Positions 54,928 to 63,871 of a stretch of DNA of 64,000 nucleotides are shown piece by piece (position 1 is the first letter of the stretch; each line of letters begins with the position of its first letter). The stretch is from an uncultured Polaribacter sp. GTDB taxonomy: Bacteria > Bacteroidota > Bacteroidia > Flavobacteriales > Flavobacteriaceae. The translations under genes and the position numbers were made by a program. Where the stretch lies: contig NZ_CANNFH010000008.1 in the NCBI RefSeq assembly GCF_947503875.1, forward strand, positions 62,001-126,000. Reading direction: 5' to 3'. The notes beneath the pieces were generated by a model that was not told the origin of the DNA, did no database searches, and saw nothing but the letters and a program-made list of their open reading frames with translations.

Positions 54928-56210
54928 TATAACGCTTTATCTATTAATTGAGATGGTAAAAAACTTTTAACATCATATACTACTGCTTTTTCTTTCTTTA
55001 ATTTGATTAAATCCAAATTTTCGAATTCCTTGTGAGAAACGGCTAACACAATGGCGTCAAACTTTTGAGCAGGAATAGTCTTCTGCGAATCTAAACCGTA
55101 TTCTCTTTTCAGCTCTTCTGGATTTGCACAGGGGTCAAAAACAGTAACATTTGTTCCAAAATCAACCAATTCATTAACAACATCTACTGCTTTTGTGTTT
55201 CTTACATCGGGACAATTTTCTTTAAATGTAATTCCTAACACCAGAACCGCTGCATCTTTTACCTCTATACTTTGCTTAATCATTAGTTTGGCAACCTCTG
55301 CTGCAACGTATTTGCCCATACCGTCATTAACTCTTCTACCTGCTAAAATTATTTCTGGATGATAGCCAAACTCCTGCGCTTTCTGTGCTAAATAATAAGG
55401 ATCTACACCTATGCAATGCCCTCCAACCAAACCAGGTTTAAATGGTAAAAAGTTCCATTTTGTACCTGCAGCCTCTAATACATCATTAGTTTTTATATCC
55501 ATTAAGTTGAATATCTTAGCCAACTCATTCACAAATGCAATATTAATATCTCTTTGAGAATTCTCTATAACTTTAGCCGCCTCTGCAACCTTTATAGAGG
55601 GAGCTAAATGCGTGCCTGCAATAATTACAGAATTATATAAATCGTCTATCTTTTTCCCAATTTCTTTGGTTGAACCCGATGTAATTTTTAATATTTTCTC
55701 TACAGTATGCTTTTTATCACCTGGATTTATTCTTTCCGGTGAATAACCTGCAAAAAAATCGCTATTAAAAACTAAACCAGAATTTTTTTCTAAAACAGGA
55801 ATACAATCCTCCTCTGTTGCTCCTGGATAAACTGTAGATTCATACACTACAATATCTCCCTTTTTCAAAACTTTACCAACTGTTTCACTGGCTTTAATTA
55901 AAGGAGTCAAAACAGGTCTATTATTTTTATCGACAGGTGTAGGTACTGTCACAATATAATAATTACAACACAAAATATCTTCTAAATCACTTGAACAAAA
56001 CAAACCATTTTCTAAAGAGTTACTTTCTTTAAGGGCTGCTTTTAAAACATCATCTGCCACCTCTAACGTAGTATCTCTACCACATCTTAACTCCTGTACT
56101 CTCTTTTCGTTTATATCAAAACCAACTACTGGATATTTTGTTGCAAAAAGTCTTGCCAAAGGCAAACCTACATACCCCAAACCAATTACAGCTATTTTAA
56201 TTTTACTCAT
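54927..56210 (-). CDS. UDP-HexNAc 6-dehydrogenase (TviB/WbpA/WbpO-like)
   Basis: Oxidises UDP-N-acetylhexosamine to the uronic acid. The 427 residues have VIGLGYVGLPLARLFATKYP at the start, TVPTPVDKNNRPVLTPL, YESTVYPGATEEDCIPVLEK and GYSPERINPGDK. The catalytic Cys is in GGHCIGVDPYYLAQKAQ, the form found in GlcNAc/GalNAc dehydrogenases rather than UDP-Glc ones. It overlaps the 4-epimerase stop by eight bases and the WlbA start by one, showing coupling. Which HexNAc is used is not certain. Confidence 0.94.
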   Translation of the reverse strand: MSKIKIAVIGLGYVGLPLARLFATKYPVVGFDINEKRVQELRCGRDTTLEVADDVLKAALKESNSLENGLFCSSDLEDILCCNYYIVTVPTPVDKNNRPVLTPLIKASETVGKVLKKGDIVVYESTVYPGATEEDCIPVLEKNSGLVFNSDFFAGYSPERINPGDKKHTVEKILKITSGSTKEIGKKIDDLYNSVIIAGTHLAPSIKVAEAAKVIENSQRDINIAFVNELAKIFNLMDIKTNDVLEAAGTKWNFLPFKPGLVGGHCIGVDPYYLAQKAQEFGYHPEIILAGRRVNDGMGKYVAAEVAKLMIKQSIEVKDAAVLVLGITFKENCPDVRNTKAVDVVNELVDFGTNVTVFDPCANPEELKREYGLDSQKTIPAQKFDAIVLAVSHKEFENLDLIKLKKEKAVVYDVKSFLPSQLIDKAL

Positions 56211-57192
56211 CTTTTAAATTTTCCCAATACCATTTTACAGAAGCTTTCAACCCTTGCTCCAATGAAAATTGCGGATTATAATTCAGTCTTGTTTTGGCTT
56301 TATGTATATTTGCGTGTGAATGAGGAATATCTCCCAACCTATTGGCACCATGTACAACCTTAACCTCTCTAATTTTAGAATTATAATTACCCAACTCTTC
56401 CTTTAATATGCACATTAACTCATTTAAAGTATTTCTATCTCCATAAGCCGCATTATACACTTTATTTGTTGCACTTTTATCTGTTACTAAACTTAACAAA
56501 TTAATTTGAACTATATTATCTATAAAGGTGAAATCCCTAGAATTTGTTCCATCCCCATTAATTGTTGGTGATTCCAAATTAATTAAAGAACTAATAAATT
56601 TAGGTATTACTGCTGCGTAAGCACCATCAGGATCTTGTCTTTTACCAAAAACATTAAAATAACGCAACCCAATGGTTTCTAAATCATACGTTTTAGAAAA
56701 AACAGAGGCATAAAGCTCATTCACATATTTTGTTACAGCGTAAGGAGACAAAGGAGCTCCTATATTTTCTTCAATTTTTGGCAATTCATCAGAATCTCCA
56801 TAGGTAGAAGAACTAGCGGCATAGACAAACCGTTTCACTTTATTATCTCTAGATGCCATCAACATATTTAAAAAACCAGTAACATTTACCTCATTTGAAG
56901 TAATTGGATCTACAATCGACCTTGGAACAGAACCTAAGGCTGCTTGATGTAAGACAAAATCTGCGTCTTTGGTAGCTCTTAAACAATCATTAAGACTCCT
57001 AATATCCCCCTCAATTAAAGTGAAATTTTTGTCTAATAAAAACGGTGCTATATTTCTTCTCTTACCTGTTGAAAAATTATCTAAACAAATTACCTGATTA
57101 TCTTTCTCTAGTAAAGCTTCACACAGATTAGACCCTATGAAACCAGCGCCTCCTGTTACCAATATTTTCTTTTTAGACAGTAATATTTTCAT
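56203..57192 (-). CDS. UDP-HexNAc 4-epimerase (TviC/WbpP-like)
   Basis: An extended SDR of 329 residues that opens the polysaccharide operon. The NAD motif VTGGAGFIGSNLCEALLEK starts near residue 11, then ALGSVPRSIVDPITSNEVN, the catalytic Ser in AASSSTYGDSDELP and YAVTKYVNELYA, followed by RYFNVFGKRQDPDGAYAAVI. This set is typical of the TviC/WbpP/Gne group that acts on N-acetylated sugars. It overlaps the dehydrogenase gene, making TviB-TviC-like pathway coupling likely. tRNA-Val and its terminator lie upstream. Confidence 0.93.
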   Translation of the reverse strand: MKILLSKKKILVTGGAGFIGSNLCEALLEKDNQVICLDNFSTGKRRNIAPFLLDKNFTLIEGDIRSLNDCLRATKDADFVLHQAALGSVPRSIVDPITSNEVNVTGFLNMLMASRDNKVKRFVYAASSSTYGDSDELPKIEENIGAPLSPYAVTKYVNELYASVFSKTYDLETIGLRYFNVFGKRQDPDGAYAAVIPKFISSLINLESPTINGDGTNSRDFTFIDNIVQINLLSLVTDKSATNKVYNAAYGDRNTLNELMCILKEELGNYNSKIREVKVVHGANRLGDIPHSHANIHKAKTRLNYNPQFSLEQGLKASVKWYWENLKDE

Positions 57193-57271
57193 ACGTTAAA
57201 CAAGCGCTATACTATTAAAGAGCGAAAATACAAAAAATAGGTGATTTTCTTAAAAAGAAATGCATGGAAAC

Positions 57272-57302
57272 AAAAAATCCTTCACAAACTGTGAAGGATT
57301 TT
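57272..57302 (-). terminator. Terminator after tRNA-Val
   Basis: On the - strand AAAATCCTTCAC and GTGAAGGATTTT form a perfect stem with a 5-base loop, followed by T residues. It ends the tRNA-Val transcript and precedes the polysaccharide operon. Confidence 0.9.
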
Positions 57303-57306
57303 ACTT

Positions 57307-57384
57307 TGGTGGGCAATGAGGGATTCGAACCCCCGACCCCCTCGGTGTAAACGAGGTGCTCTGAACCAACTGAGCTAATTGCCC
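57307..57384 (-). tRNA. tRNA-Val (anticodon TAC)
   Basis: On the - strand the acceptor arm GGGCAAT pairs with ATTGCCC. The anticodon stem is CCTCG/CGAGG around the loop TTTACAC, giving anticodon TAC. The T-arm is GTTCGAATCCC. A 3' CCA is encoded. It marks the upstream border of the polysaccharide locus. Confidence 0.97.
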
Positions 57385-57443
57385 TAAGCGGTTGCAAATA
57401 TAACATGCTTTTTGAATCTACCAAACAAAAAACTATTTTTTAT

Positions 57444-58652
57444 TTAAATAATTTCGGCTACTACAAAAGTGCTGCCACCAACGTAAATTACATCTTGCTG
57501 ATTTGCAATTGATAAAGCACTTTCTAAGGCCAATTCAACAGAAGAATATTTTTTTCCTTTTAATTGAAATCTACCTGCTTTTTCCTTTAAAGTAGTTTCT
57601 GAGAGTCCACGTGAGATATTTGGCTTGCAGAAATAATAGTTTGCATCTTTGGGAAACATGGGTAAAATGTCATCTATTTTTTTATCTGAAACTACACCTA
57701 ATACAATATGTAACTTTTTAAATGTTTCTTTTTTAAGTTGATTTAGCACAATGGTTAAACCTTCTTTATTATGTGCAGTATCACAAATTACTTTAGGAGA
57801 ATTTTGTAACACTTGCCATCTACCCTTAAGATTTGTGTTCTTTACCACATTTAATAAGCCATTTTTGATATTTTCTTCTGACACTAAGAAACCTTTTAGC
57901 TTTTGAATTGCAGCAACAGTTGTTTTAGTGTTTGCTTTTTGGTAATCGCCCAACAAATCTGTGGCATAATTTGATTTTTCTTTTGAAGCAAAAATAATCT
58001 CGGAATTGGTACTGTTTGCTTTATCTAAAAACACTTGCCTTACCTCTTCTTGTTCTTCACCAATAATAATAGGAATATTTTGCTTTATAATCCCAGCTTT
58101 TTCGAAGGCAATTTCTGGTAGTGTTTCTCCCAAAAACTGGGTATGATCTAATCCTATATTGGTAATTACAGATAATTCTGGAATAATTATGTTGGTAGAA
58201 TCTAACCTGCCACCTAAACCTACTTCTACAATAGCAACATCTACTTTTTCTTTTGCAAAATAATCAAAGGCTAAACCAACCGTCATTTCAAAAAAAGATA
58301 AACTCTGTTTTTCTAAAAACGTTTTGTGCTCTGTTATAAATGAAGATACTTTAGTTTTAAGTATTTCTTCTCCGTTTACACGTATTCTCTCTGTAAAGTT
58401 TTTTAAGTGTGGCGATGTATACAACCCAACCTTATAACCTGCTTCTTGTAAAATTGAGGCTAACATATGACTAGTTGATCCTTTACCATTTGTGCCGCCA
58501 ACATGAATGGATTTAAACTCCTTTTCAGGGTGATTTAATTCTTTAGAGAAGGCTAAAATATTGGTTAAATCTTTTTTGAATGCTGTATTACCTTCTTTTT
58601 GATACATTGGTAATTGCGCAAACATCCAAGCTGTGGTTTCTTTGTAAGTCAT
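57444..58652 (-). CDS. folC: Folylpolyglutamate/dihydrofolate synthase
   Basis: Adds glutamate to folates and also makes dihydrofolate. The 402-residue Mur-ligase-type enzyme has the P-loop VGGTNGKGSTSHML at about residues 52-65, YTSPHLKNFTERIRVNGEEI, then the VEVGLGGRLDSTNII and TNIGLDHTQFLGETL segments, and the C-terminal CDTAHNKEGL. It follows tonB after about 64 bases and is likely co-transcribed with exbB-exbD-tonB, though this is not a functional partner. Confidence 0.95.
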   Translation of the reverse strand: MTYKETTAWMFAQLPMYQKEGNTAFKKDLTNILAFSKELNHPEKEFKSIHVGGTNGKGSTSHMLASILQEAGYKVGLYTSPHLKNFTERIRVNGEEILKTKVSSFITEHKTFLEKQSLSFFEMTVGLAFDYFAKEKVDVAIVEVGLGGRLDSTNIIIPELSVITNIGLDHTQFLGETLPEIAFEKAGIIKQNIPIIIGEEQEEVRQVFLDKANSTNSEIIFASKEKSNYATDLLGDYQKANTKTTVAAIQKLKGFLVSEENIKNGLLNVVKNTNLKGRWQVLQNSPKVICDTAHNKEGLTIVLNQLKKETFKKLHIVLGVVSDKKIDDILPMFPKDANYYFCKPNISRGLSETTLKEKAGRFQLKGKKYSSVELALESALSIANQQDVIYVGGSTFVVAEII

Positions 58653-58716
58653 AGTGTTTTAAAATAGATACTGCCTTTGCAGCAATAATAAGATTAAAGT
58701 AAACAAATGTAAGTGA

Positions 58717-59550
58717 TTATTTAGTTAAAGAAAACTTATAAATAATAGTACCTGTTTGTGTTTTTGGTGCGTCTGAATCTGGATTCCACTTTGTGCTTAA
58801 AGCAGCGACTTTCGCAGGTTTTAATAAACAAGGTGCAGTATTTGTAGAGCCTTTTACCCCAGGAATTGCACGTAACACTTTACCTGTATTATCTACAGTT
58901 ATTTTTACAACTACAATGCCTTCTTCTTGGCAATCTGGCTGTTGTTTGGGTGTTGATAAAGCTTTTCTACCTGCTAAATTGTAATTTCCACCAGAACCAG
59001 TTCCTGTGTTTCCGTAGTATTTAGAAGATTTAGCATCTCCATTAACTTTACCTTTAACTCCTTCCTTTAAATCACCTCCTTCTCCTTTTGGCTTACCTGA
59101 ATCTGAATTACCGTTTAACAATTTATTTAAAGCATCTTGTGTTTCTTTAGATGGTTTTTGAACTGGTTTTTCTTTCGGTATTTCTTCTTTTTCAACCAGC
59201 TCTTTAATTGCTGCCGTTTTAGGTTCTTTTACCTTTTCTACAACTGGAACATCTTTGGCAACATCATTTGTAATCACCTCTTCTATAGGTGTTTTTACAG
59301 GAGTTTGCTTAACCGTTTCCTTTACAACTTCTTGCTTTTTTACAACTGTTTTAGGTGCTGTTTTTTTTGAGTTATCAACTAGCTTACCAGAACCTACATC
59401 TGAATCTCCAAAATTTATGGCGACTCCATATTCTTCTGGCGGATCTAAATATTGCATGCCGTAATTAAACATTACAAAAATTAATAACAGCATAATAATT
59501 GTTGTAATTATTGCTGATTTTTGTTTGTATTTTCTTTCTGATGTTTTCAA
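58717..59550 (-). CDS. TonB-like energy-transducer protein
   Basis: A 277-residue bitopic protein. One N-terminal membrane helix (about residues 12-33, TTIIMLLLIFVMFNYGMQYL) is followed by a long Pro/Lys/Val/Glu-rich periplasmic linker (about 55-150), then a compact C-terminal domain ending in TGTIIYKFSLTK. This layout fits TonB, which couples the proton gradient through ExbB/ExbD to outer-membrane receptors. The C-terminal domain is less conserved than in E. coli TonB. The gene is placed right after exbD. Several short + strand frames here come from the repetitive linker and are not genes. Confidence 0.88.
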   Translation of the reverse strand: MKTSERKYKQKSAIITTIIMLLLIFVMFNYGMQYLDPPEEYGVAINFGDSDVGSGKLVDNSKKTAPKTVVKKQEVVKETVKQTPVKTPIEEVITNDVAKDVPVVEKVKEPKTAAIKELVEKEEIPKEKPVQKPSKETQDALNKLLNGNSDSGKPKGEGGDLKEGVKGKVNGDAKSSKYYGNTGTGSGGNYNLAGRKALSTPKQQPDCQEEGIVVVKITVDNTGKVLRAIPGVKGSTNTAPCLLKPAKVAALSTKWNPDSDAPKTQTGTIIYKFSLTK

Positions 59551-59603
59551 ACTTTCTTTAAATATACTATTTGCAAAAATTTAGTTTATCGTTTTTTAAT
59601 GCC

Positions 59604-59724
59604 CAATATGCGTTAGGGATTGCAATAACATCCTTTTTACTCCTTACTGAATTTAATTCAGGATATAAAAAAGATACAACCTTTCGGCTTTGCTCAAAAT
59701 AAATTCCAAGCCCATTAAAGCCCC
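59604..59724 (-). repeat. Intergenic repeat element, copy 2
   Basis: Begins with the same 19 bases as the 19081 copy (59604-59622) and ends near AGCCCATTAAAGCCCC (59709-59724), like the AGCCCGTTAAA of that copy. The middle differs and contains a GAATT-centred palindrome. It sits between exbD and tonB, directly after the exbD stop on the - strand. Confidence 0.7.
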
Positions 59725-59729
59725 AAATT

Positions 59730-60122
59730 CTAATTCCCTTTTACTGCTAAAATCATTTTTAACTTATTCTTATTGGCAATATCTATTACTTTCATTACAT
59801 TTTTATAAGGCACATCTTTATCGCCACGAATAACAATGGTTTTTTGTTTATCTGAACCTACACTTTTTAACAATTCATTTTCTAAAGTAGACGCATCTAC
59901 TTTTATTTTATTAATATAAAAAAGAGATGTATTAGTAATGGTTACTGCCACAGATTTACTGTTTTCTGTTTTTCCGCCTGCTTTTGGCAATAAAACGTCT
60001 ATTGCGCTTACGGTTACAAGCGTAGATGTTAGCATGAAAAATATGAGTAATAAAAACACAATATCCGTCATGGAAGACATGTTAAAACTAGGATCTACTT
60101 TATTTCTTCCTCTTAAATTCAT
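59730..60122 (-). CDS. exbD: ExbD/TolR-type biopolymer transport protein
   Basis: A 130-residue inner-membrane protein with one N-terminal helix. The functional aspartate is near residue 19 in FNMSSMTDIVFLLLIFFML, the place where the proton-motive-force ligand of ExbD/TolR/MotB lies. The periplasmic domain follows, with IVIRGDKDVPYKNVM. It sits in an exbB-exbD-tonB order on the - strand, 82 bases after exbB. Confidence 0.93.
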   Translation of the reverse strand: MNLRGRNKVDPSFNMSSMTDIVFLLLIFFMLTSTLVTVSAIDVLLPKAGGKTENSKSVAVTITNTSLFYINKIKVDASTLENELLKSVGSDKQKTIVIRGDKDVPYKNVMKVIDIANKNKLKMILAVKGN

Positions 60123-60204
60123 ATTACTAGTTTAAAAGTTAAAAGATACGAAAGTTAAAAAGTTATTTTATAAACTGTAAAACTTTATAACTTTAAAAGC
60201 TTAT

Positions 60205-60894
60205 TTATACAGGTTCGTTTAATAAATCTAAAAATTCTACAGATTTGGCTTCCATTTGATAAACTACTTTATCTGTTTTTACCACCAAATGATTATAAGT
60301 TATGTATGCTATAATACCAACAATTAAACCTGCAACAGTTGTAGTCATAGCAGTATACAAACCGTCTGACAACATTTTAATATCTATTTGTCCGCCTGCA
60401 TTTGCTATTTCATGTATGGCTACTATCATACCAATTACAGTTCCTAAAAAACCAATCATTGGTGCTGCACCTGCAATAGTTGCTAAAACGCTTACATTTT
60501 TTTCTAGTTGATAAACTTCTAACTTACCCGCAGTTTCTATAGCTGTATTAATATCTTCTAAAGGCTTGCCAATTCTTGTAATACCTTTTCCAATTAAACG
60601 TGCTGTTGGTGTATTTTTGCTTTCGCACAATGCTTTTGCAGTATCTAATTTACCATTGGAAACATGGTCTTTTATTTGATTCATAAAATCTTTATCTACC
60701 TTAGAAGCTGCCTTTATAGAAAAAAAGCGTTCAAAATAGATATATAAACCTACTGTTAATAATACAAATAGAATGGCTATTATTATTTGACCTCCTAAAC
60801 CACCGTCTACTATAAGATTAAAGATTGAGAGTGTTTTTTCTTCAGAAACGGATTCTGTAAGCGATTGTGTGTCTTCTTGAAAAAATAAAATCAT
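60205..60894 (-). CDS. exbB: ExbB/TolQ/MotA-type proton channel protein
   Basis: A 229-residue membrane protein with three helices, the first near residue 35-55 (GGQIIIAILFVLLTVGLYIYF), the second and third in the C-terminal part (TIAGAAPMIGFLGTVIGMIVA and TAMTTTVAGLIVGIIAYITY). The small-residue-rich helix III motif is family-typical. Energises TonB with ExbD. A terminator for the upstream nhaD gene lies just before it. Confidence 0.94.
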   Translation of the reverse strand: MILFFQEDTQSLTESVSEEKTLSIFNLIVDGGLGGQIIIAILFVLLTVGLYIYFERFFSIKAASKVDKDFMNQIKDHVSNGKLDTAKALCESKNTPTARLIGKGITRIGKPLEDINTAIETAGKLEVYQLEKNVSVLATIAGAAPMIGFLGTVIGMIVAIHEIANAGGQIDIKMLSDGLYTAMTTTVAGLIVGIIAYITYNHLVVKTDKVVYQMEAKSVEFLDLLNEPV

Positions 60895-60979
60895 TTATTA
60901 TTTATTTTAGTTCTGTGTTAATAACGGGTATTCTTTTTTAAAATTGTTTTACGAATTAAACCATTAACCGTGAATGGAC

Positions 60980-61024
60980 AAAAAAAATGTCATTTCAAAA
61001 AAAATATTGAAATGACATTTTTAT
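60980..61024 (-). terminator. Terminator downstream of nhaD
   Basis: On the - strand AAAAATGTCATTTCAA and TTGAAATGACATTTTT form a perfect 16-bp stem (60983-60998 with 61007-61022), with an 8-base loop and T-runs on both sides. It ends the gdh-nhaD transcript and separates it from exbB. Confidence 0.9.
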
Positions 61025-61042
61025 TTTTTTTTGATTTATGGT

Positions 61043-62455
61043 TTAGAAAAGCGTTCTTGTAATCATAAATGTGGCAGATCCTACAATAAAACCTATTAAA
61101 GCCAACCATGATATTTTTTTAATATACCAGAAAAAATCTATTTTTTCCATACCCATTGCTACTACTCCTGCAGCAGACCCTATAATTAACATAGAACCAC
61201 CTGTACCCGCAGAAAATGCAATAAAGTGCCAAAGCTCATTATCTATTGGTTGAGAAAACATACCCAAACTAGCTGCAACTAAAGGTACATTATCTATTAC
61301 TGCAGAACCTACACCCAGTAGCATTACTACTAAATCTGAAACCCCTTCTACTCCTGCTATATGCATCTCTGTACCCATCATTGGCACAGACTCTTGTAAG
61401 GTAGTGGCAAAATTAAATAAAATACCTAAAGACTCTAAAGCTGCTACTGCCATTAAAATTCCTAAGAAGAATAAAATACTTGGCATTTCTATTTTAGATA
61501 AAGATGCATGTACAGGACTATGGTGTGCTTCAGAAACATGTTCTTCTGCCTCTTCACCCTCTACACTAGAAATTGAAAATTTAGAATTACTGTAAATTTC
61601 TGCAAAAGTTGCCACAATACCTAAAGACAACATCATACCTACATAAGGTGGTAAATGTGTTACTGTTTTAAAAATTGGTACAAAAATAATTGCGCCTAAA
61701 CCTAAATATAACATTCTTGCACTATGCGGACTTTTAGGTTTTACAACCTCATTCTCATCAAAATCTATTTCTCCTTTAAATGCTGGTAAAAAAGAGGCAA
61801 TAAAAGTAGGCACCAACATACATAATAAAGATGGTAATAGTAAGTACTCTATTAATTTAAGTGTAGTTACTTTTTTACCTATCCAAAGCATTGTTGTGGT
61901 AACATCTCCAATAGGAGACCAAGCACCACCTGCGTTTGCTGCAACAATTATTAAACCTGCAAACCAAATTCTTTCATCTCTACTTTTTACAATTTTCTGT
62001 AAAATAGAAATTAACACTATGGTGGCTGTTAAGTTGTCTATAATTGCCGATAATATAAAAGCTAAACCCGCAAAAATCCACAAGATTTTGGTTTTCTTTT
62101 TTGTTCTAATAAAACTTTTTATGGTAGAAAATCCATCGAAATAATCAATAATTTCTACAATAGTCATAGCACCTAGTAAAAACACTAAAATTTCTGCAGT
62201 TTTACCTAAATGATGTAATAAAGTTTCTTCTACCAAATGCAGCTTATCTTCATGAATCATACTGCCAAAACCTTCTACTAAGGCATGTTTACTAGAATCA
62301 AACCAAGTAGTAAAACCATCTACACCCAAAGCTACACAGGCCCAACAAACGGCCATCATTATTAAAGCAGGTATTAATTTATCTAACTTTAAATTGTGTT
62401 CTAATGTAATGGCTAAATACCCCAATACAAATACTATAATAATTACTGATTCCAT
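61043..62455 (-). CDS. nhaD: Na+/H+ antiporter NhaD
   Basis: An integral membrane antiporter of 470 residues with about twelve hydrophobic segments, extruding sodium in exchange for protons. It helps salt and pH tolerance in marine bacteria. The transport core contains the conserved LSAIIDNLTATIVLI and GGAWSPIGDVTTTMLW motifs, and IDNVPLVAASLGMF and AGTGGSMLIIGSAAGVVAMG. It is followed by a terminator and preceded by the dehydrogenase gene after 15 bases. Confidence 0.95.
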   Translation of the reverse strand: MESVIIIVFVLGYLAITLEHNLKLDKLIPALIMMAVCWACVALGVDGFTTWFDSSKHALVEGFGSMIHEDKLHLVEETLLHHLGKTAEILVFLLGAMTIVEIIDYFDGFSTIKSFIRTKKKTKILWIFAGLAFILSAIIDNLTATIVLISILQKIVKSRDERIWFAGLIIVAANAGGAWSPIGDVTTTMLWIGKKVTTLKLIEYLLLPSLLCMLVPTFIASFLPAFKGEIDFDENEVVKPKSPHSARMLYLGLGAIIFVPIFKTVTHLPPYVGMMLSLGIVATFAEIYSNSKFSISSVEGEEAEEHVSEAHHSPVHASLSKIEMPSILFFLGILMAVAALESLGILFNFATTLQESVPMMGTEMHIAGVEGVSDLVVMLLGVGSAVIDNVPLVAASLGMFSQPIDNELWHFIAFSAGTGGSMLIIGSAAGVVAMGMEKIDFFWYIKKISWLALIGFIVGSATFMITRTLF

Positions 62456-62469
62456 ATATTAAATTTAAT

Positions 62470-63702
62470 TTATATCAATTGTTTTAAAGCGATTTCAAAC
62501 GCTGTTGAACATATTTTTGTTTTTGATGCGCTCTTTTTAAACGTCTTTTGTAAAGCTTTTTTGATGACGTTAGAAGTGTCATCAAAAATGGCTTTGTCTT
62601 GCATTGGCAATTTTACTCTAGCTTCCATTAAATATGCAAAAACTCTTGCAATACCACAATTGGAGATAAAATCTGGCAACAAACTTAAATGATTATCTGT
62701 ATACTCCATAATAGGACCAAAGAAAATTTCTTTATCTGCAAATGGCACGTTTGCTCCTGGTGAAATCACCTCTAACCCAGCATCTATCATTTGCTGTACT
62801 TGGTCTTTAGAAACTAGTCTTGATGCTGCTGCAGGAATAAATATTTCTGCAGGCAAGCTCCATATTTTCTGATTTATTTCGTCAAAAGGAATCATATTTT
62901 TAGAAACCAACTTATTGCCATTTTTGGTTAAAAATAACTCAGTAATTTGTTCCATAGAAAAACCTTCGTTATTTATTAAACCTCCATCTCTATCTATAAT
63001 TCCAACAACTTTGGCTCCTAATTGTGTTAAATAATAAGCAGCTGCACTACCAACATTACCAAAACCTTGTACAATTGCTCTTTTACCAACTATATTACCA
63101 CCATAAATAGCATAATAATGCTTTACAGCTTCAGAAACCCCATAACCTGTTAACATGTCTGCTATGGTATATTTTCTTGTAATATCTGGCGACAAATATT
63201 TATTTTCAATGACCTTAATTACACCTAAACGCAATTGTCCTATTCTATTAATTTTATCGGCTTCTGTGGGCTTAAAATGACCATTAAAAATACCTTCTTG
63301 CGGGTGCCAAACTCCACAATCTTCTGTAATAGGAATTACATCTTTATCTGCATCTACATTTAAATCTCCTCCTGTGCCGTAATAATGTTTTAATAATGGT
63401 GTTACTGCTTTGTACCAACGCTCTAAAACCTGCCTTTTTCTTGAATCATTGGGATCAAAATTAATTCCAGATTTTGCACCACCAATTGCTGGTCCAGAAA
63501 CAGTAAACTTCACTTCCATGGTTTTAGCTAGAGATAAAACTTCATTTTTATCTAAACCTTTACGCATTCTGGTTCCTCCACCAGCAGCACCTCCTCTTAA
63601 AGAGTTTATTACCACCCAGCCTTCTGCTTCTGTCTCTTTATCTTTCCAATGAAAAACAATTTCCGGTTGTTTTTCTTCGTATTTTTTTAATAATTCTTTC
63701 AT
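62470..63702 (-). CDS. Glu/Leu/Phe/Val dehydrogenase family protein
   Basis: Oxidative deamination or reductive amination of an amino acid with NAD(P). The 410 residues have the substrate-binding NSLRGGAAGGGTRMRKG and the catalytic Lys in VSGPAIGGAKSGINFDP near residue 75, then the DGRDxN-like GTGGDLNVDAD and a Rossmann GFGNVGSAAAYYL near residue 214. Lengths fit the glutamate/leucine dehydrogenase group; the C-terminal RVSRxx area cannot decide between them. Upstream is anmK, downstream is nhaD. Confidence 0.93.
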   Translation of the reverse strand: MKELLKKYEEKQPEIVFHWKDKETEAEGWVVINSLRGGAAGGGTRMRKGLDKNEVLSLAKTMEVKFTVSGPAIGGAKSGINFDPNDSRKRQVLERWYKAVTPLLKHYYGTGGDLNVDADKDVIPITEDCGVWHPQEGIFNGHFKPTEADKINRIGQLRLGVIKVIENKYLSPDITRKYTIADMLTGYGVSEAVKHYYAIYGGNIVGKRAIVQGFGNVGSAAAYYLTQLGAKVVGIIDRDGGLINNEGFSMEQITELFLTKNGNKLVSKNMIPFDEINQKIWSLPAEIFIPAAASRLVSKDQVQQMIDAGLEVISPGANVPFADKEIFFGPIMEYTDNHLSLLPDFISNCGIARVFAYLMEARVKLPMQDKAIFDDTSNVIKKALQKTFKKSASKTKICSTAFEIALKQLI

Positions 63703-63871
63703 TATATATTGTTATGACGTTTAACTTTTGTAAATTTCTTTTGCACTCTTTTTTTTTATAAAAATCTTCCAAAAAAAAAGCTAAAGCTGTCTCATAATAT
63801 GGGCATGAATTAAAATTATTGCTAACAAATTTAAATTAAAAAAATGAGTAGCCAAATAATTAAATTAAAAA

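Noticed and set aside
59137..59370. + strand ORF of 77 residues rich in Phe and Arg inside tonB
   Set aside because: It is the antisense shadow of the low-complexity Pro/Lys/Glu/Val linker of TonB.
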